Origin: Flavobacteriales bacterium
GTDB lineage: Bacteria > Bacteroidota > Bacteroidia > Flavobacteriales > Flavobacteriaceae
Assembly: GCA_011525015.1 (NCBI GenBank)
Contig: WTJC01000037.1
Coordinates: forward strand, 67,456-108,597
Direction of reading: 5' to 3'
DNA length: 41,142 nucleotides
The notes under the pieces were generated by a model. That model searched no databases, was not told where the DNA came from, and saw only the letters and a program-made list of their open reading frames with translations. A program made the translations under genes and the position numbers. Below are positions 8,923 to 19,726 of the stretch, one piece after another. Position 1 is the first letter of the stretch. Every line of letters starts with the position of its first letter.

Positions 8923-9756
8923 ATGAGAGCTCTTGGATTATTATTTTGTGCTACGCTGTTTATTCAGTGTAAAGGGGTGCCTGAAAGCAAAAATACTCCA
9001 GCAATTCAAGAAGCGGTTAAACTTCAAAGTGACACCATAAATACAGTTGAAATTCAAACCAAACAAGAGTCGAGTGCTGCAACTGAACAAGAAATAGAGC
9101 CCAACATTTATGGTGAAGATTATTTGGGGATTGAAACGGCCATAAGCATGTATGAGATGGGCGGATACTATACTGAAGAAGAGGCCTTACAGCATCTCGA
9201 AAAAACTTGGACGGCCATCTATTTGAACAGCGAGGGTTCTGTATTACGTATTCCTGTGCGTTTCGACATGCTCGAAACCGAAGTGGATCCTTTCTTTGAA
9301 GAGTGTGACCCAAAATACAAAATGCAGGTTCTGCTCGATGAACAATACGAACAAGAGCTTTTAAATCTAAAACCAATAGTCTATTTATCTGGTTTGAGCT
9401 TTAATGATGTAAAACCATCAAAAGATCAATTGTATTACAACTTGAAGTCAGAGACCAATCAAAAGACGAATGATCAGGGGTATAAACTCAGTCATTACGA
9501 CTTCGACTGGAAGGCCTACAAAATTGTAAATCAAGACACTATTGCTCAACAACTTTTAAAATTAAATGGATTTTTAGACGACCCAGTAATAAATCCTATC
9601 CTTGAAGCAGATATCGACGGAGACGGTCTCAATGACCTATATGCATCGGTTGCTTCTAAATATTCCTACAGTCTTACTGTATTATTTTTATCATCATTGG
9701 CGGAGCCTTCAAATGCAGTAAAAGCGGTTGCTGCATTACAATACTTTAGCTGTTAA
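8923..9756 (+). CDS. Predicted lipoprotein, tandem paralogue 1, unknown function
   Basis: A 277-residue exported protein I do not recognise. The N-terminus (MRALGLLFCATLFIQCK) is a signal sequence with a relaxed lipobox at Cys16. A low-complexity Gln/Thr/Glu linker runs to about residue 65. The folded part includes DYLGIETAISMYEMGGYYTEEEA and KTWTAIYL. Near the C-terminus DIDGDGLNDLY (residues 230-239) resembles the calcium loop of EF-hand or FG-GAP repeats. The chain ends in a terminal cysteine (QYFSC). It is clearly paralogous to the next gene, 10 bases downstream. A weak TAAGTTTA at 8899-8906 could be its -7 element. Confidence 0.75.
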   Translation: MRALGLLFCATLFIQCKGVPESKNTPAIQEAVKLQSDTINTVEIQTKQESSAATEQEIEPNIYGEDYLGIETAISMYEMGGYYTEEEALQHLEKTWTAIYLNSEGSVLRIPVRFDMLETEVDPFFEECDPKYKMQVLLDEQYEQELLNLKPIVYLSGLSFNDVKPSKDQLYYNLKSETNQKTNDQGYKLSHYDFDWKAYKIVNQDTIAQQLLKLNGFLDDPVINPILEADIDGDGLNDLYASVASKYSYSLTVLFLSSLAEPSNAVKAVAALQYFSC

Positions 9757-9766
9757 TTTTTAAATC

Positions 9767-10603
9767 ATGAGAAGCATCCCATTAAGTTTAATTTTTTTAG
9801 TAATCGCCTGTGGACCGAATAAAGAAAAAGCTAGTCAACCCAATACAACTGAAATTGCTCCAGCAATAGAAAATAATAGCGCTGAAATTCAAATTGACAG
9901 CACCGAAGCTGATGTGCCAATCACAATAGAAGAAGTCGAGGTTTCTGAAACAGACGCTACTAATACAGACCCTACCCCTGCAGATGATTCAGTGGGCGAA
10001 CAGCATTATAATGAGGTCTCGTCTGACATTAGCATATTTCAATTAGGTTCTTATGCTGAAGAAGAAGAAATGCCATCTTCATTTAAAGACAAGGAGTGGA
10101 CTGCTTATTATATCATTAATGGTGTTCTTGAAAAACAAGAAGTAGAACTTGAATTTGGAGTTGAAGAAATGCAAGATTGCGGCGACGATATTTTTGCAGA
10201 ATTGTCAGAAGAGCATAAAGGTATAACACCTTTATTTTTGATTTCAGGATTGAGTAATGAGCAATTGGAAGCTTCTCCCAACACCATAAGTTTCGATTTT
10301 CAAACGGGACCGCCTGTTGATGCTCAATACAACAGGGTATCATCATTTGTCAAGTGGACCGCTTATAAAACCACAGGCAATGATAGCATACAACAAAGTT
10401 TACTCAACCAAGAGCGGGTGTCTTTAGAAGCAAATTATAAAGTGGTCTATCAAGGAGACATCGACGGCGATAGCCAAGACGATTTGGTGGCAGATATGGC
10501 CGAGGGCTATTCTTATAGCAGAATTGTTTTATTCCTATCTTCTCGAGCAAAAGAGGGCGAAGTTTTGGCTGCAGTCGCTCAGTTTTTATATTGGTATTGT
10601 TAA
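9767..10603 (+). CDS. Predicted lipoprotein, tandem paralogue 2, unknown function
   Basis: A 278-residue lipoprotein with a good lipobox (LVIAC, Cys15), an acidic Glu/Thr/Asp-rich linker to about residue 75, and a folded C-terminal domain. It shares with the upstream gene the segments KEWTAYYIINGVLE, PLFLISGLSNEQL, VKWTAYKT, DIDGDSQDD (residues 231-239), YSYSRIVLFLSS and a C-terminal cysteine (YWYC). The linkers have diverged more than the folded part. It is cotranscribed with paralogue 1. I know no family for the pair; an outer-membrane or periplasmic location is inferred from the lipobox. Confidence 0.78.
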   Translation: MRSIPLSLIFLVIACGPNKEKASQPNTTEIAPAIENNSAEIQIDSTEADVPITIEEVEVSETDATNTDPTPADDSVGEQHYNEVSSDISIFQLGSYAEEEEMPSSFKDKEWTAYYIINGVLEKQEVELEFGVEEMQDCGDDIFAELSEEHKGITPLFLISGLSNEQLEASPNTISFDFQTGPPVDAQYNRVSSFVKWTAYKTTGNDSIQQSLLNQERVSLEANYKVVYQGDIDGDSQDDLVADMAEGYSYSRIVLFLSSRAKEGEVLAAVAQFLYWYC

Positions 10604-10664
10604 TACAATTTCAAGCTTTAAAGAGCCCAAAAAATACCGGATAACTATAAGCTATCCCCTAATT

Positions 10665-10683
10665 TTCCTGTAATGTTCCTGTA
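10665..10683. repeat. Direct repeat TTCCTGTA x2, 11-base period
   Basis: TTCCTGTA occurs at 10665-10672 and again at 10676-10683, so the copies start 11 bases apart, about one helical turn. They lie 38-56 bases before the next gene's ATG. This spacing is typical of regulator binding sites, but two 8-base copies in AT-rich DNA may be chance. An imperfect GGATA/TATCC hairpin lies just upstream without a T-tract. Confidence 0.3.
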
Positions 10684-10720
10684 TTTATTTTAAATTAGGT
10701 TGTAACCAAACAATCTGCCA

Positions 10721-11989
10721 ATGAAAAGGCTTAGCGCCCTATTTATTTTTTTATCGTTTGTAGTTTCTGCACAAAATGAGCTGCCAAAATTTGAAGGGCC
10801 TTTTTCATTTATCAGTTTGCCTGAGGGTGATGGTTTTAAGATCATCACAAACTCCAAGGTCTATTTTACACAAGACGGCATAAACTATACAGCACGCGAG
10901 CACAACTTTCAGTTAGATGTTCGTGAATTCAATTTTTTTCCTGGCTCAGATAATATCTTTTTACACAGAGGCGGAGGCTTGGTTTATCAATATAAAAATG
11001 ACAGTCTAGTTCGTTTAGATAAGAGCTATATGTGGAGGAGTCGTTTCAATGCAGCTCCATTACTCAAAAACGATACTATTGCTCTCATTGGAGGGTTTGG
11101 AGAATATAACGAGGCTAAAAACATTGTGTACTATGACGATGTTCTTAGAGAATGGTATGAGTATAAATTTAAATTGAAACAATTTGAAGACTTAATCCTT
11201 TTTGCTCAATATGACTCGGTATCCGATAAATTAAAGGGGATTAGTGCAGATCAATCAAATTTTAAATATTTTGAATACGAATTTAAAGAAGATGTTTTTT
11301 TCGATTTAATCACTGAAGAACCTATTGGCAATTTTAATGGCGTATTTCCAATACATCAATTTCTACAACCACTATTTTTATCAAATTCTGACGAAATTCT
11401 AAAGTGGAATCTTGAAGAAAAAACTTATTCGCTTTATAGATTTGATAAGGAGTTGATAAACGCAAGGTATTTTGTCAATTATAATCCAGCTTCAAAGGTT
11501 TTTTTGGTTTTTGATGATAATCGTGACGAGTTATTAACTGTGAACGAGAATCTATTATTCTCCCAACCTATAAAAACAGTGTCTTTTCAATTGGCGCAAA
11601 AGACAAACAACAATAACTACCTTATAATTTCTCTAATTATAACACTTTTTGGCCTCACATTTTTAATATTTATAAGGCGTAGGTCAGCAGCAAAAGTGGT
11701 ATTGTCCAAAAAAGAAGAAATACTGGCAGAGCTGTCCGAGGCCGAAGCTATTATCTTTACTAAAATTGTAGAAAGTCATCCTAAACCTATTGAACTAACT
11801 GAATTACAACAAGATTTTGAGCCACAATTGACTTACGAATCTCGGCTGAAAAAGCTCAGAAAGTGTTTGACTTCAATCGAAAATTTAGCCAGAGAAAAAG
11901 CGAGTGTCTCAAAAAGCAAAGAGGTATTCATTCATACTCAAAGTAGAGAAGATAAGCGCATCAAACTCATCCGTTTAAATCAACACTAA
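10721..11989 (+). CDS. Single-pass membrane protein: periplasmic beta-rich sensor plus cytoplasmic wHTH-like tail
   Basis: A 422-residue protein without a family I can name. A signal peptide spans about residues 1-18 (ending VVSAQ). Residues 20-295 are beta-rich with a Kelch-like segment (IALIGGFGEYN, then YYDDVLREWYEY). One membrane helix lies at about 300-319 (YLIISLIITLFGLTFLIF), followed by the positive RRRS. The cytoplasmic tail 330-422 starts SKKEEILAELSEAEAIIFTKI and has basic helices (SRLKKLRKCL) and a hairpin-like end, resembling a winged helix. This architecture suggests signal-responsive transcription control from the membrane. It follows the two lipoproteins on the same strand after 117 bases. 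Confidence 0.72.
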   Translation: MKRLSALFIFLSFVVSAQNELPKFEGPFSFISLPEGDGFKIITNSKVYFTQDGINYTAREHNFQLDVREFNFFPGSDNIFLHRGGGLVYQYKNDSLVRLDKSYMWRSRFNAAPLLKNDTIALIGGFGEYNEAKNIVYYDDVLREWYEYKFKLKQFEDLILFAQYDSVSDKLKGISADQSNFKYFEYEFKEDVFFDLITEEPIGNFNGVFPIHQFLQPLFLSNSDEILKWNLEEKTYSLYRFDKELINARYFVNYNPASKVFLVFDDNRDELLTVNENLLFSQPIKTVSFQLAQKTNNNNYLIISLIITLFGLTFLIFIRRRSAAKVVLSKKEEILAELSEAEAIIFTKIVESHPKPIELTELQQDFEPQLTYESRLKKLRKCLTSIENLAREKASVSKSKEVFIHTQSREDKRIKLIRLNQH

Positions 11990-11994
11990 GCACA

Positions 11995-14260
<2,266 letters not shown>

Positions 14261-14273
<13 letters not shown>

Positions 14274-15175
14274 GATTTTGGATTTTTTAAGACTTCAATG
14301 AGTTGTTGTTCCTCAGAGCCTTCTTCTACTTGTTTATTGTATTGCCAACGAACTCTCGGTGGCAGTGACATTAAAATACTTTCAATACGCCCATTGGTTT
14401 TTAGACCAAAGAGGGTTCCCTTATCGTGCACAAGATTGAATTCGACATAACGCCCTCTTCGCACTTCTTGCCATTCTCGCTGCGCTTCCGTGTACGGCAA
14501 ATTCTTTCTGCGGTTGGCAATTGGAACATAGGCATTCAAAAAGTTTTGAGCCACATCAGTTACAAAATCATACCACTGTTGCGTGCTCATCTTTTCTGTT
14601 TCTTTGAGGTAGTCAAAAAACAATCCGCCTATACCCCGAGCCTCTTGCCTGTGGTGATTGTGAAAATAGGCATCACATTTTTCTTTGTAGTTGGGATAAA
14701 ATTCAGGATCATGACGGTCACAGGCCTCTTTACAAACTCGGTGAAAATGCGCAGCATCTTCTTCAAAGAGGTAATAGGGGGTAAGGTCAAGCCCTCCTCC
14801 AAACCAGGCGTCTATTTTTCGACCTTCTTTGTCATACAATTCAAAGTACCTCCAATTGGCATGAACGGTAGGAACCATTGGATTTTCAGGATGCAAAACT
14901 AAACTCAATCCGCAGGCAAAAAAATTAGAATCGTCAACCTTGAAATAGTTTTGCATACTCTCGGGAAGCTTGCCGTGAACGGCCGAAATATTGACGCCGC
15001 CTTTTTCAAATGCGCCACCGTTTTCGATTATACGTGTTCTTCCTCCGCCGCCTCCTGGCCGATCCCATAAATCTTGTTCAAATTTTGCTTGGCCATCAAT
15101 TTCTTCAATGCTTCGGCAAATGTCATCTTGCAAGTTTTGAATAAAGGCGTAAAATTGATCTTTGGTGTTTTGCAT
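14261..15175 (-). CDS. hemF: Oxygen-dependent coproporphyrinogen III oxidase
   Basis: A 304-residue HemF that oxidatively decarboxylates coproporphyrinogen III to protoporphyrinogen IX using O2, in the cytoplasm. Diagnostic segments are GGGGRTRIIENG, NPMVPTVHANWRYFEL, AWFGGGLDLTPYYLFEEDA and RRGRYVEFNLVHDKGTLFGL. The length is normal. Presence of the O2-dependent form fits an aerobic organism; the radical-SAM alternative HemN is not in this window. It starts one base after the upstream unknown gene and overlaps the phzF-like gene. Confidence 0.97.
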
Positions 15176-15176
15176 A

Positions 15177-15662
15177 TTAAGAATTCAGATAAACAAGTTC
15201 TGGGGTGTTAAAAGGCATTTGTTTGGCATCAATGGCTTTGGCGTCTTCAACCATACTCATCAAGGCTTCAATAACTTCAGACTCTCCTCGATTTAGATGT
15301 TGCTTGAACAATTCAATTCCAATTTGATTGTTGTGCAAATCCATAGCTGTTTCAACCGGGTCATTGATAAAGCATCTTTCGTGAAAGTCTGTCATTTTTT
15401 TGGTCCAAACACAGACGTCTTCTGTATTACGACTCCATTGATAACAATAGTTCGAAATCAGGTAACACCAATAGGCGTGTCTAAAGGCATTTGCCTTGCC
15501 ATTGCCGTGGTGTTTGTCGCCATATGTTCGCTGCGCTTTTAACATACAGTTTTTAGTTGCGGCCAATGTTGGCCATATGTATAAAGGTCTTTTTAGGCAT
15601 TCTCGAATTAAATAAATCAATTCAGAAAATGGTATTTTAAACAAGGCCTTTATGACTCTCAT
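15177..15662 (-). CDS. Histidine-rich unknown in the heme operon (DUF6973-like)
   Basis: A 161-residue protein starting at the ATG at 15662, which overlaps the hemE stop by one base (TGATG); a TTG three bases upstream is less likely. Conserved-looking polar motifs stand out: HGNGKANAFRHAYW, DFHERC and AMDLHNNQIGIELF. The pattern 'AFRHA..W' with 'MDLHNN..G' resembles DUF6973 proteins as I remember them, but I cannot search to confirm this. The spaced His, Asp and Asn suggest a metal-dependent or hydrolytic active site. The N-terminal 35 residues are amphipathic or hydrophobic without a clear signal peptide. Its place between hemE and hemF suggests a role tied to tetrapyrroles, which is inference. 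Confidence 0.65.
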   Translation of the reverse strand: MRVIKALFKIPFSELIYLIRECLKRPLYIWPTLAATKNCMLKAQRTYGDKHHGNGKANAFRHAYWCYLISNYCYQWSRNTEDVCVWTKKMTDFHERCFINDPVETAMDLHNNQIGIELFKQHLNRGESEVIEALMSMVEDAKAIDAKQMPFNTPELVYLNS

Positions 15663-16687
15663 CAAGCGTATTCTTTGACCGCTTCAATAAAGGCACGGGC
15701 GTGATCTACTGGAATATCAGGTAGAATTCCGTGTCCTAGATTTACGATGTAGCGGTCTTTTCCGAAGGCTTGAATCATTTCTTTGACGTCTTTTTTGATT
15801 CGCTCCGGAGGTGAGTACAATCGAGAGGGGTCGTAATTTCCTTGGAGTGTAATTTGACCGCCACTCAAATAACGTGCATTTCGTGCAGAACAGGTCCAAT
15901 CTACTCCAAGTGCAGACGCGCCGGTTTTCGCCATTTCATGCAAGGCAAACCAGCATCCTTTTCCAAATAAAATCACCGGAATTTCATCTTTAAGAGCAGT
16001 TACAATTTGTCGCATGTACGAAAGTGAAAACTCTTCGTAATCTTCAGGTCCGAGCATTCCTCCCCATGAATCAAAAACCTGTACGGCATGAACACCAGCC
16101 TTTGCTTTTGCTTTTAAATAGGCAATAGTAGTGTCTGTAATTTTTTGAAGTAGTGCATGTGCGGTTTGAGGATCAGAGAAACATAGCTTTTTGGCTTTAT
16201 CAAAGTTTTTGCTTCCTTCACCTTGAACGCAGTAACACAAGATCGTCCAAGGAGAACCCGCAAAACCAATAAGAGGTACGCTGTTGTCTAGCATTTCTAA
16301 GGTGAGTTTGATCGCGTCAAAAACGTAAGAAAGACTGTCGTTCACATCAGGAACAACTACGCGGTCTAAATCACTTGCCGTGCGAACAGGGTTTGGCAAT
16401 ACAGGGCCTTTATTGGGCTCCATATACACATCGATGTTCATCGCCTGTGGAATGACCAAGATGTCTGAAAAGAGAATGGCTGCGTCATTTTCAAAGCGTC
16501 GCAGCGGCTGAACTGTAATTTCAGAGGCCAATTCTGGAGTTTGACAACGTGTAAAGAAGTCGTATTTCTTTTTGAGCTCCATAAACTCAGGCAAGTAACG
16601 ACCGGCTTGTCTCATCATCCATACAGGAGGTCTTGACACTTCCTCTCCTTTAAGTGCTCTTAGATATAAATCGTTTTTAAGACTCAT
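15662..16687 (-). CDS. hemE: Uroporphyrinogen decarboxylase
   Basis: A 341-residue HemE that removes four acetate carboxyls of uroporphyrinogen III to give coproporphyrinogen III. The substrate-binding signature [17 protein letters not shown] is at residues 19-35. [19 protein letters not shown] and the C-terminal [22 protein letters not shown] also match. The length is normal. It overlaps hemD by 11 bases and the next gene by one base. No anomalies are seen. Confidence 0.98.
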   Translation of the reverse strand: MSLKNDLYLRALKGEEVSRPPVWMMRQAGRYLPEFMELKKKYDFFTRCQTPELASEITVQPLRRFENDAAILFSDILVIPQAMNIDVYMEPNKGPVLPNPVRTASDLDRVVVPDVNDSLSYVFDAIKLTLEMLDNSVPLIGFAGSPWTILCYCVQGEGSKNFDKAKKLCFSDPQTAHALLQKITDTTIAYLKAKAKAGVHAVQVFDSWGGMLGPEDYEEFSLSYMRQIVTALKDEIPVILFGKGCWFALHEMAKTGASALGVDWTCSARNARYLSGGQITLQGNYDPSRLYSPPERIKKDVKEMIQAFGKDRYIVNLGHGILPDIPVDHARAFIEAVKEYA

Positions 16688-17345
16688 TTTTTGCTTTATA
16701 ATGTTGAATTAATTTTAATACTAAACTTGTTGAAGTAGGGTTTTTGGCCACTACAACATTTAATGTATGTGTTCTGGCTTTGGCAGCGGTAGTTTCTCCG
16801 ATGCAAAAAGCGGTTTTGTTATTTAAGTCATTTTCACTTGCAAAACTCTCTACACCTCTTGGGCTAAAGAAAAGTACAGCACTGTAATCTTCTGCAAATT
16901 TCTTTTTGTTCATGCTACTTAAATATACGGTATAAGAGTCAGACCCTTTTGCTCTGAGCCATTGCTCTAAAGTGGGAGTGACATGATTTCCATGGAGCCA
17001 GCAAGACTTAAAATCTTGTGTTTTCAAAAATTCGATGAGTTGCTGAGCGTTCTCAAAATGCTTTAGCACATTTAACCCCAAGTCTTTTAATCCCTGGGCT
17101 GTTTTTTCTCCTACACAGTAAATCGAAGCTTGCTGTAGATGTGTTGTGTTTTGATTTTTCCAGTACTGTTTAAGTGCGGCTACGGCGTTTTGACTGCTGA
17201 ATAAGTAAGTGTCATAATCAGATGCAATTGAAAAAGGCAGGGTCTCAATTTTAAGCGCATCGTATTCTACAAGAGAAACACCAGCCTGCAACAGGTGATT
17301 CTTGTCAGAAGCAGCAAGTGTTTTAGTGCTAATGATCTTTCTCAT
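16677..17345 (-). CDS. hemD: Uroporphyrinogen-III synthase
   Basis: A 222-residue protein in the HemD position between hemC and hemE. HemD cyclises hydroxymethylbilane with inversion of ring D. The family is poorly conserved. The visible support is [47 protein letters not shown] and [14 protein letters not shown], the typical two-domain repeat of 'SxxAV' and 'GxxTA' segments. The operon context (overlaps hemC by 17 bases and hemE by 11) makes the assignment strong despite low motif content. Confidence 0.93.
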   Translation of the reverse strand: MRKIISTKTLAASDKNHLLQAGVSLVEYDALKIETLPFSIASDYDTYLFSSQNAVAALKQYWKNQNTTHLQQASIYCVGEKTAQGLKDLGLNVLKHFENAQQLIEFLKTQDFKSCWLHGNHVTPTLEQWLRAKGSDSYTVYLSSMNKKKFAEDYSAVLFFSPRGVESFASENDLNNKTAFCIGETTAAKARTHTLNVVVAKNPTSTSLVLKLIQHYKAKNES

Positions 17346-18240
17346 CCTGTATGGCTTTTAATAGTTCTATTCCTCCATTGTTTCGTATTTCCTGCGCCAA
17401 ATCGCAACCGATTTGAGCAGCCTGAGACAAAGGAATTTCTCGCTCAACCTCTATAGCCTCTTGCCCGTTTAAACTGTATAGGCCTCCCTTAAAACATAGC
17501 GTGTCTTTATCTACAAAGGCATAGGCTCCTACAGGAGAACTGCATCCACCTTCTAAGGTTTTTAGAAAATCGCGTTCAACACTCGTACAAAGTGCGGTAT
17601 CGCTGTGGTTGAGGTTAGTTACACCTTCGAATTTTTCTAACTGTTCTTTGAGCCCAACAATCAACAAAGCTCCTTGAGCAGGTGCGGGAATCATATAATC
17701 TAAATTGACAAGCTGATGCCCATCCATATTCATGCGCTCTAAGCCCGCTTGAGCAAAAATGGCACCTTCCCAAGTGGATTCTTCTAATTTCTGAATTCTG
17801 CGCTGAATGTTACCCCTGAGATTTTCTACTTGATAATTCGGATTTTTTCTAAGCCATTGCGCTTTTCTTCTAAGACTTCCTGTACCAATTTTCAAGCTTT
17901 GCTCTTTTTTGGGATTAAGCACGAGCACATCTCGGTGGTCTCCTCGTTGAAGCACGGCATAGGGCACTATTCCTTCGGCGAGTTGCGTCGGAACATCTTT
18001 CATAGAATGCACCGCAATGTCAATTTGTTTTGTAAGTAAGGCCGCATCAAGTGTTTTAGTAAATACACCGGTGAGCCCCATTTGATAAATGGGCTGGGTT
18101 AAATTCAAATCACCTTCTGAGGATATAGGCACGATTTCAGTGGCATATCCCAAATCGTTGAGGTGATTTTGAACAAACTCTGCTTGCCAGAGGGCTAGGG
18201 CACTTGATCTAGTGCCAATTCTAATGGTTTCACTAGTCAT
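17329..18240 (-). CDS. hemC: Hydroxymethylbilane synthase (porphobilinogen deaminase)
   Basis: A 303-residue HemC that polymerises four porphobilinogens into hydroxymethylbilane. The dipyrromethane cofactor attaches to Cys233 in LEGGCSSPVGAYA. Other family segments are IRIGTRSSALALWQA, DIAVHSMKDVPT and GTGSLRRKAQ. Its start follows directly on the hemA stop with no gap, and its end overlaps hemD by 17 bases. The length is normal. Confidence 0.98.
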   Translation of the reverse strand: MTSETIRIGTRSSALALWQAEFVQNHLNDLGYATEIVPISSEGDLNLTQPIYQMGLTGVFTKTLDAALLTKQIDIAVHSMKDVPTQLAEGIVPYAVLQRGDHRDVLVLNPKKEQSLKIGTGSLRRKAQWLRKNPNYQVENLRGNIQRRIQKLEESTWEGAIFAQAGLERMNMDGHQLVNLDYMIPAPAQGALLIVGLKEQLEKFEGVTNLNHSDTALCTSVERDFLKTLEGGCSSPVGAYAFVDKDTLCFKGGLYSLNGQEAIEVEREIPLSQAAQIGCDLAQEIRNNGGIELLKAIQDEKDH

Positions 18241-19500
18241 TTATGAGTTTGATTCCTTCTGATTTAATTCAAAAACATCATTGAGCATAGCAACGCTTTG
18301 ATCAAAATCACCATTGGCTGATTTCAAGTGATTGGCGATTTGTTTTGTGATTTTTTGAATCAATCTATTTGATACTAAGTCTATCGCTTTCTCATCTAAT
18401 ACCGATTGGTTTTTTTTCGAATGAAAATCGATTTCTTCGTTTTTGTAGGATTGAAGTTTTGCTTTTACCGCAGCTACAACTGGAGCAAATTTTCTATTGG
18501 AAAGCCATTCTGTAAAGTCGGCTTGAATTTCTTCGATAATCGCTAAAGCTTGAGGGATGTATTGCTTTCTGCGCTCAAGGGTGTCATCTGTAATTTTTGA
18601 GAGTTGGTCAATACCTACTAAGCTCACCCCATCAATTTCAGTAACATCAGAGGCAACGTTTTGAGGGACCGATAAATCTAAGATGAGTAGGTTGTTCTTG
18701 GTTCTCAGCAAGTCTTTATTTACAGTTGGATTCGCCGCCCCTGTGGCTACAATTAAAACATCTGCTGTTCTGATTTCCGAAGGTAAATCTGAGAAGCTCT
18801 TTACATCTACCTTGAATTTACCCGCGACTTCTTCGGCTCGATCTCGAGTTCGGTTGATCAGGGTAATTTGTTGGTTCTTGGTGTGCTTTACTAAATTCTC
18901 ACAGGTATTTCGACCGATTTTTCCAGTACCGAACAAGACGATTTTTTTAGATTGAACCTCTGGGATTTCTTGCATGAGGTATTTCACTGAAGCAAAAGAA
19001 ACCGAAGTAGCTCCGGTAGAGATTTCTGTTTCATTCTTTATACGTTTGCTCGCTTGAATAACAGAATTACACAAACGCTCTAAAAACGCACTTGTCAGTT
19101 TTGATTTCTTGGCCTGCTTAAAGGATTTTTTAATCTGTGCGATGATTTCGAAGTCACCGAGAATTTGACTGTCTAGTCCTGTTCCTACTTGAAAAACGTG
19201 ATCTATCGCCTCTTGTTCAGTTTTGATATAACCGTGCTGTGCGAACATCTCCTTTGAGCCTTTTGTAAATTCACATAGCAGACCTACAAGAATCTCTTCA
19301 TTTTCAACTTCTGCATAAAGTTCAGTGCGGTTACAAGTAGAAACAATCATTAAAGAGGAGGCGCCAATTTGCGAAGCTTTTTCGCTTAGTTTGCGCGACT
19401 TGTGTTCATCGAGACTGAACAATCCTCTTGTCGGCGCATCTGTTCTGTGATAGCTTACGCCAACGACACAAAACGAACTATTTAAATTTGTCTTATTCAT
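18241..19500 (-). CDS. hemA: Glutamyl-tRNA reductase
   Basis: A 419-residue HemA that reduces glutamyl-tRNA to glutamate-1-semialdehyde, the first committed step of C5 heme synthesis. The catalytic cysteine is Cys56 in VSTCNRTELYAEV. The NADPH domain has IVLFGTGKIGRNTCENL. I prefer the ATG at 19500 (MNKTNLNSSFCVVGVSYHRT) over one at 19530. It matches the family opening, and a -7 promoter element lies between the two ATGs. First gene of the nine-gene minus operon, divergent from an AraC regulator. No hemL is present nearby. Confidence 0.96.
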   Translation of the reverse strand: MNKTNLNSSFCVVGVSYHRTDAPTRGLFSLDEHKSRKLSEKASQIGASSLMIVSTCNRTELYAEVENEEILVGLLCEFTKGSKEMFAQHGYIKTEQEAIDHVFQVGTGLDSQILGDFEIIAQIKKSFKQAKKSKLTSAFLERLCNSVIQASKRIKNETEISTGATSVSFASVKYLMQEIPEVQSKKIVLFGTGKIGRNTCENLVKHTKNQQITLINRTRDRAEEVAGKFKVDVKSFSDLPSEIRTADVLIVATGAANPTVNKDLLRTKNNLLILDLSVPQNVASDVTEIDGVSLVGIDQLSKITDDTLERRKQYIPQALAIIEEIQADFTEWLSNRKFAPVVAAVKAKLQSYKNEEIDFHSKKNQSVLDEKAIDLVSNRLIQKITKQIANHLKSANGDFDQSVAMLNDVFELNQKESNS

Positions 19501-19514
19501 AGATTGTGGTGGCA

Positions 19515-19522
19515 CAAAATTA
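19515..19522 (-). promoter_or_regulatory. Putative -7 element of the heme operon (hemA)
   Basis: The minus strand reads TAATTTTG, an exact TAnnTTTG, 14 bases before the chosen hemA ATG. It implies a leader of about 10 bases. No convincing -33 TTG is seen. It lies downstream of the alternative ATG at 19530 and so argues against that start. Confidence 0.45.
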
Positions 19523-19566
19523 AAAGTCATTAAAGGGAAAAAATAACGCTAAAGGTTCTTGTGTTT

Positions 19567-19600
19567 TTTGACTGATTTTCAAGAGTATTCTGTACCTTTG
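19567..19600 (+). promoter_or_regulatory. Strong Bacteroidota-type promoter for the AraC-family gene
   Basis: TTTG at 19567-19570 and TACCTTTG at 19593-19600 are separated by 22 bases, matching the Bacteroidota -33/-7 pattern (TTTG, about 17-23 bases, TAnnTTTG). This is the best two-part promoter in the window. It predicts a start near 19605 and a leader of about 120 bases before the ATG at 19727, unusually long for this window. Confidence 0.6.
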
Positions 19601-19651
19601 CGGAGTATATAAATTCATGTATATCAAAGTTTTAAAGGGATATTAGGGCTT

Positions 19652-19670
19652 ATTTAGAAAGATTCTAAAT
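19652..19670. promoter_or_regulatory. Perfect 19-base inverted repeat, candidate operator
   Basis: ATTTAGAA (19652-19659) and TTCTAAAT (19663-19670) are perfect 8-base inverted arms around AGA. The size and symmetry are those of Fur- or DtxR-type metalloregulator boxes, though it is not the classical E. coli Fur sequence. It lies in the leader of the AraC-family gene, about 45-65 bases after the predicted transcription start and about 150 bases from hemA. It could also form an RNA hairpin, but no T-tract follows. Confidence 0.45.
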
Positions 19671-19726
19671 TTAAACTAATGCCGAATAGAGCAAAAACTT
19701 ATCTCAAAAAACATCGCTAGAAGGTT

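Noticed and set aside
10642-10660. GGATA...TATCC hairpin after the second lipoprotein gene as terminator.
   Set aside because: The stem is short with a mismatch and there is no T-tract.
19501-19530. Upstream ATG for hemA at 19530.
   Set aside because: A -7 promoter element lies between it and the ATG at 19500, and family members begin near the latter.
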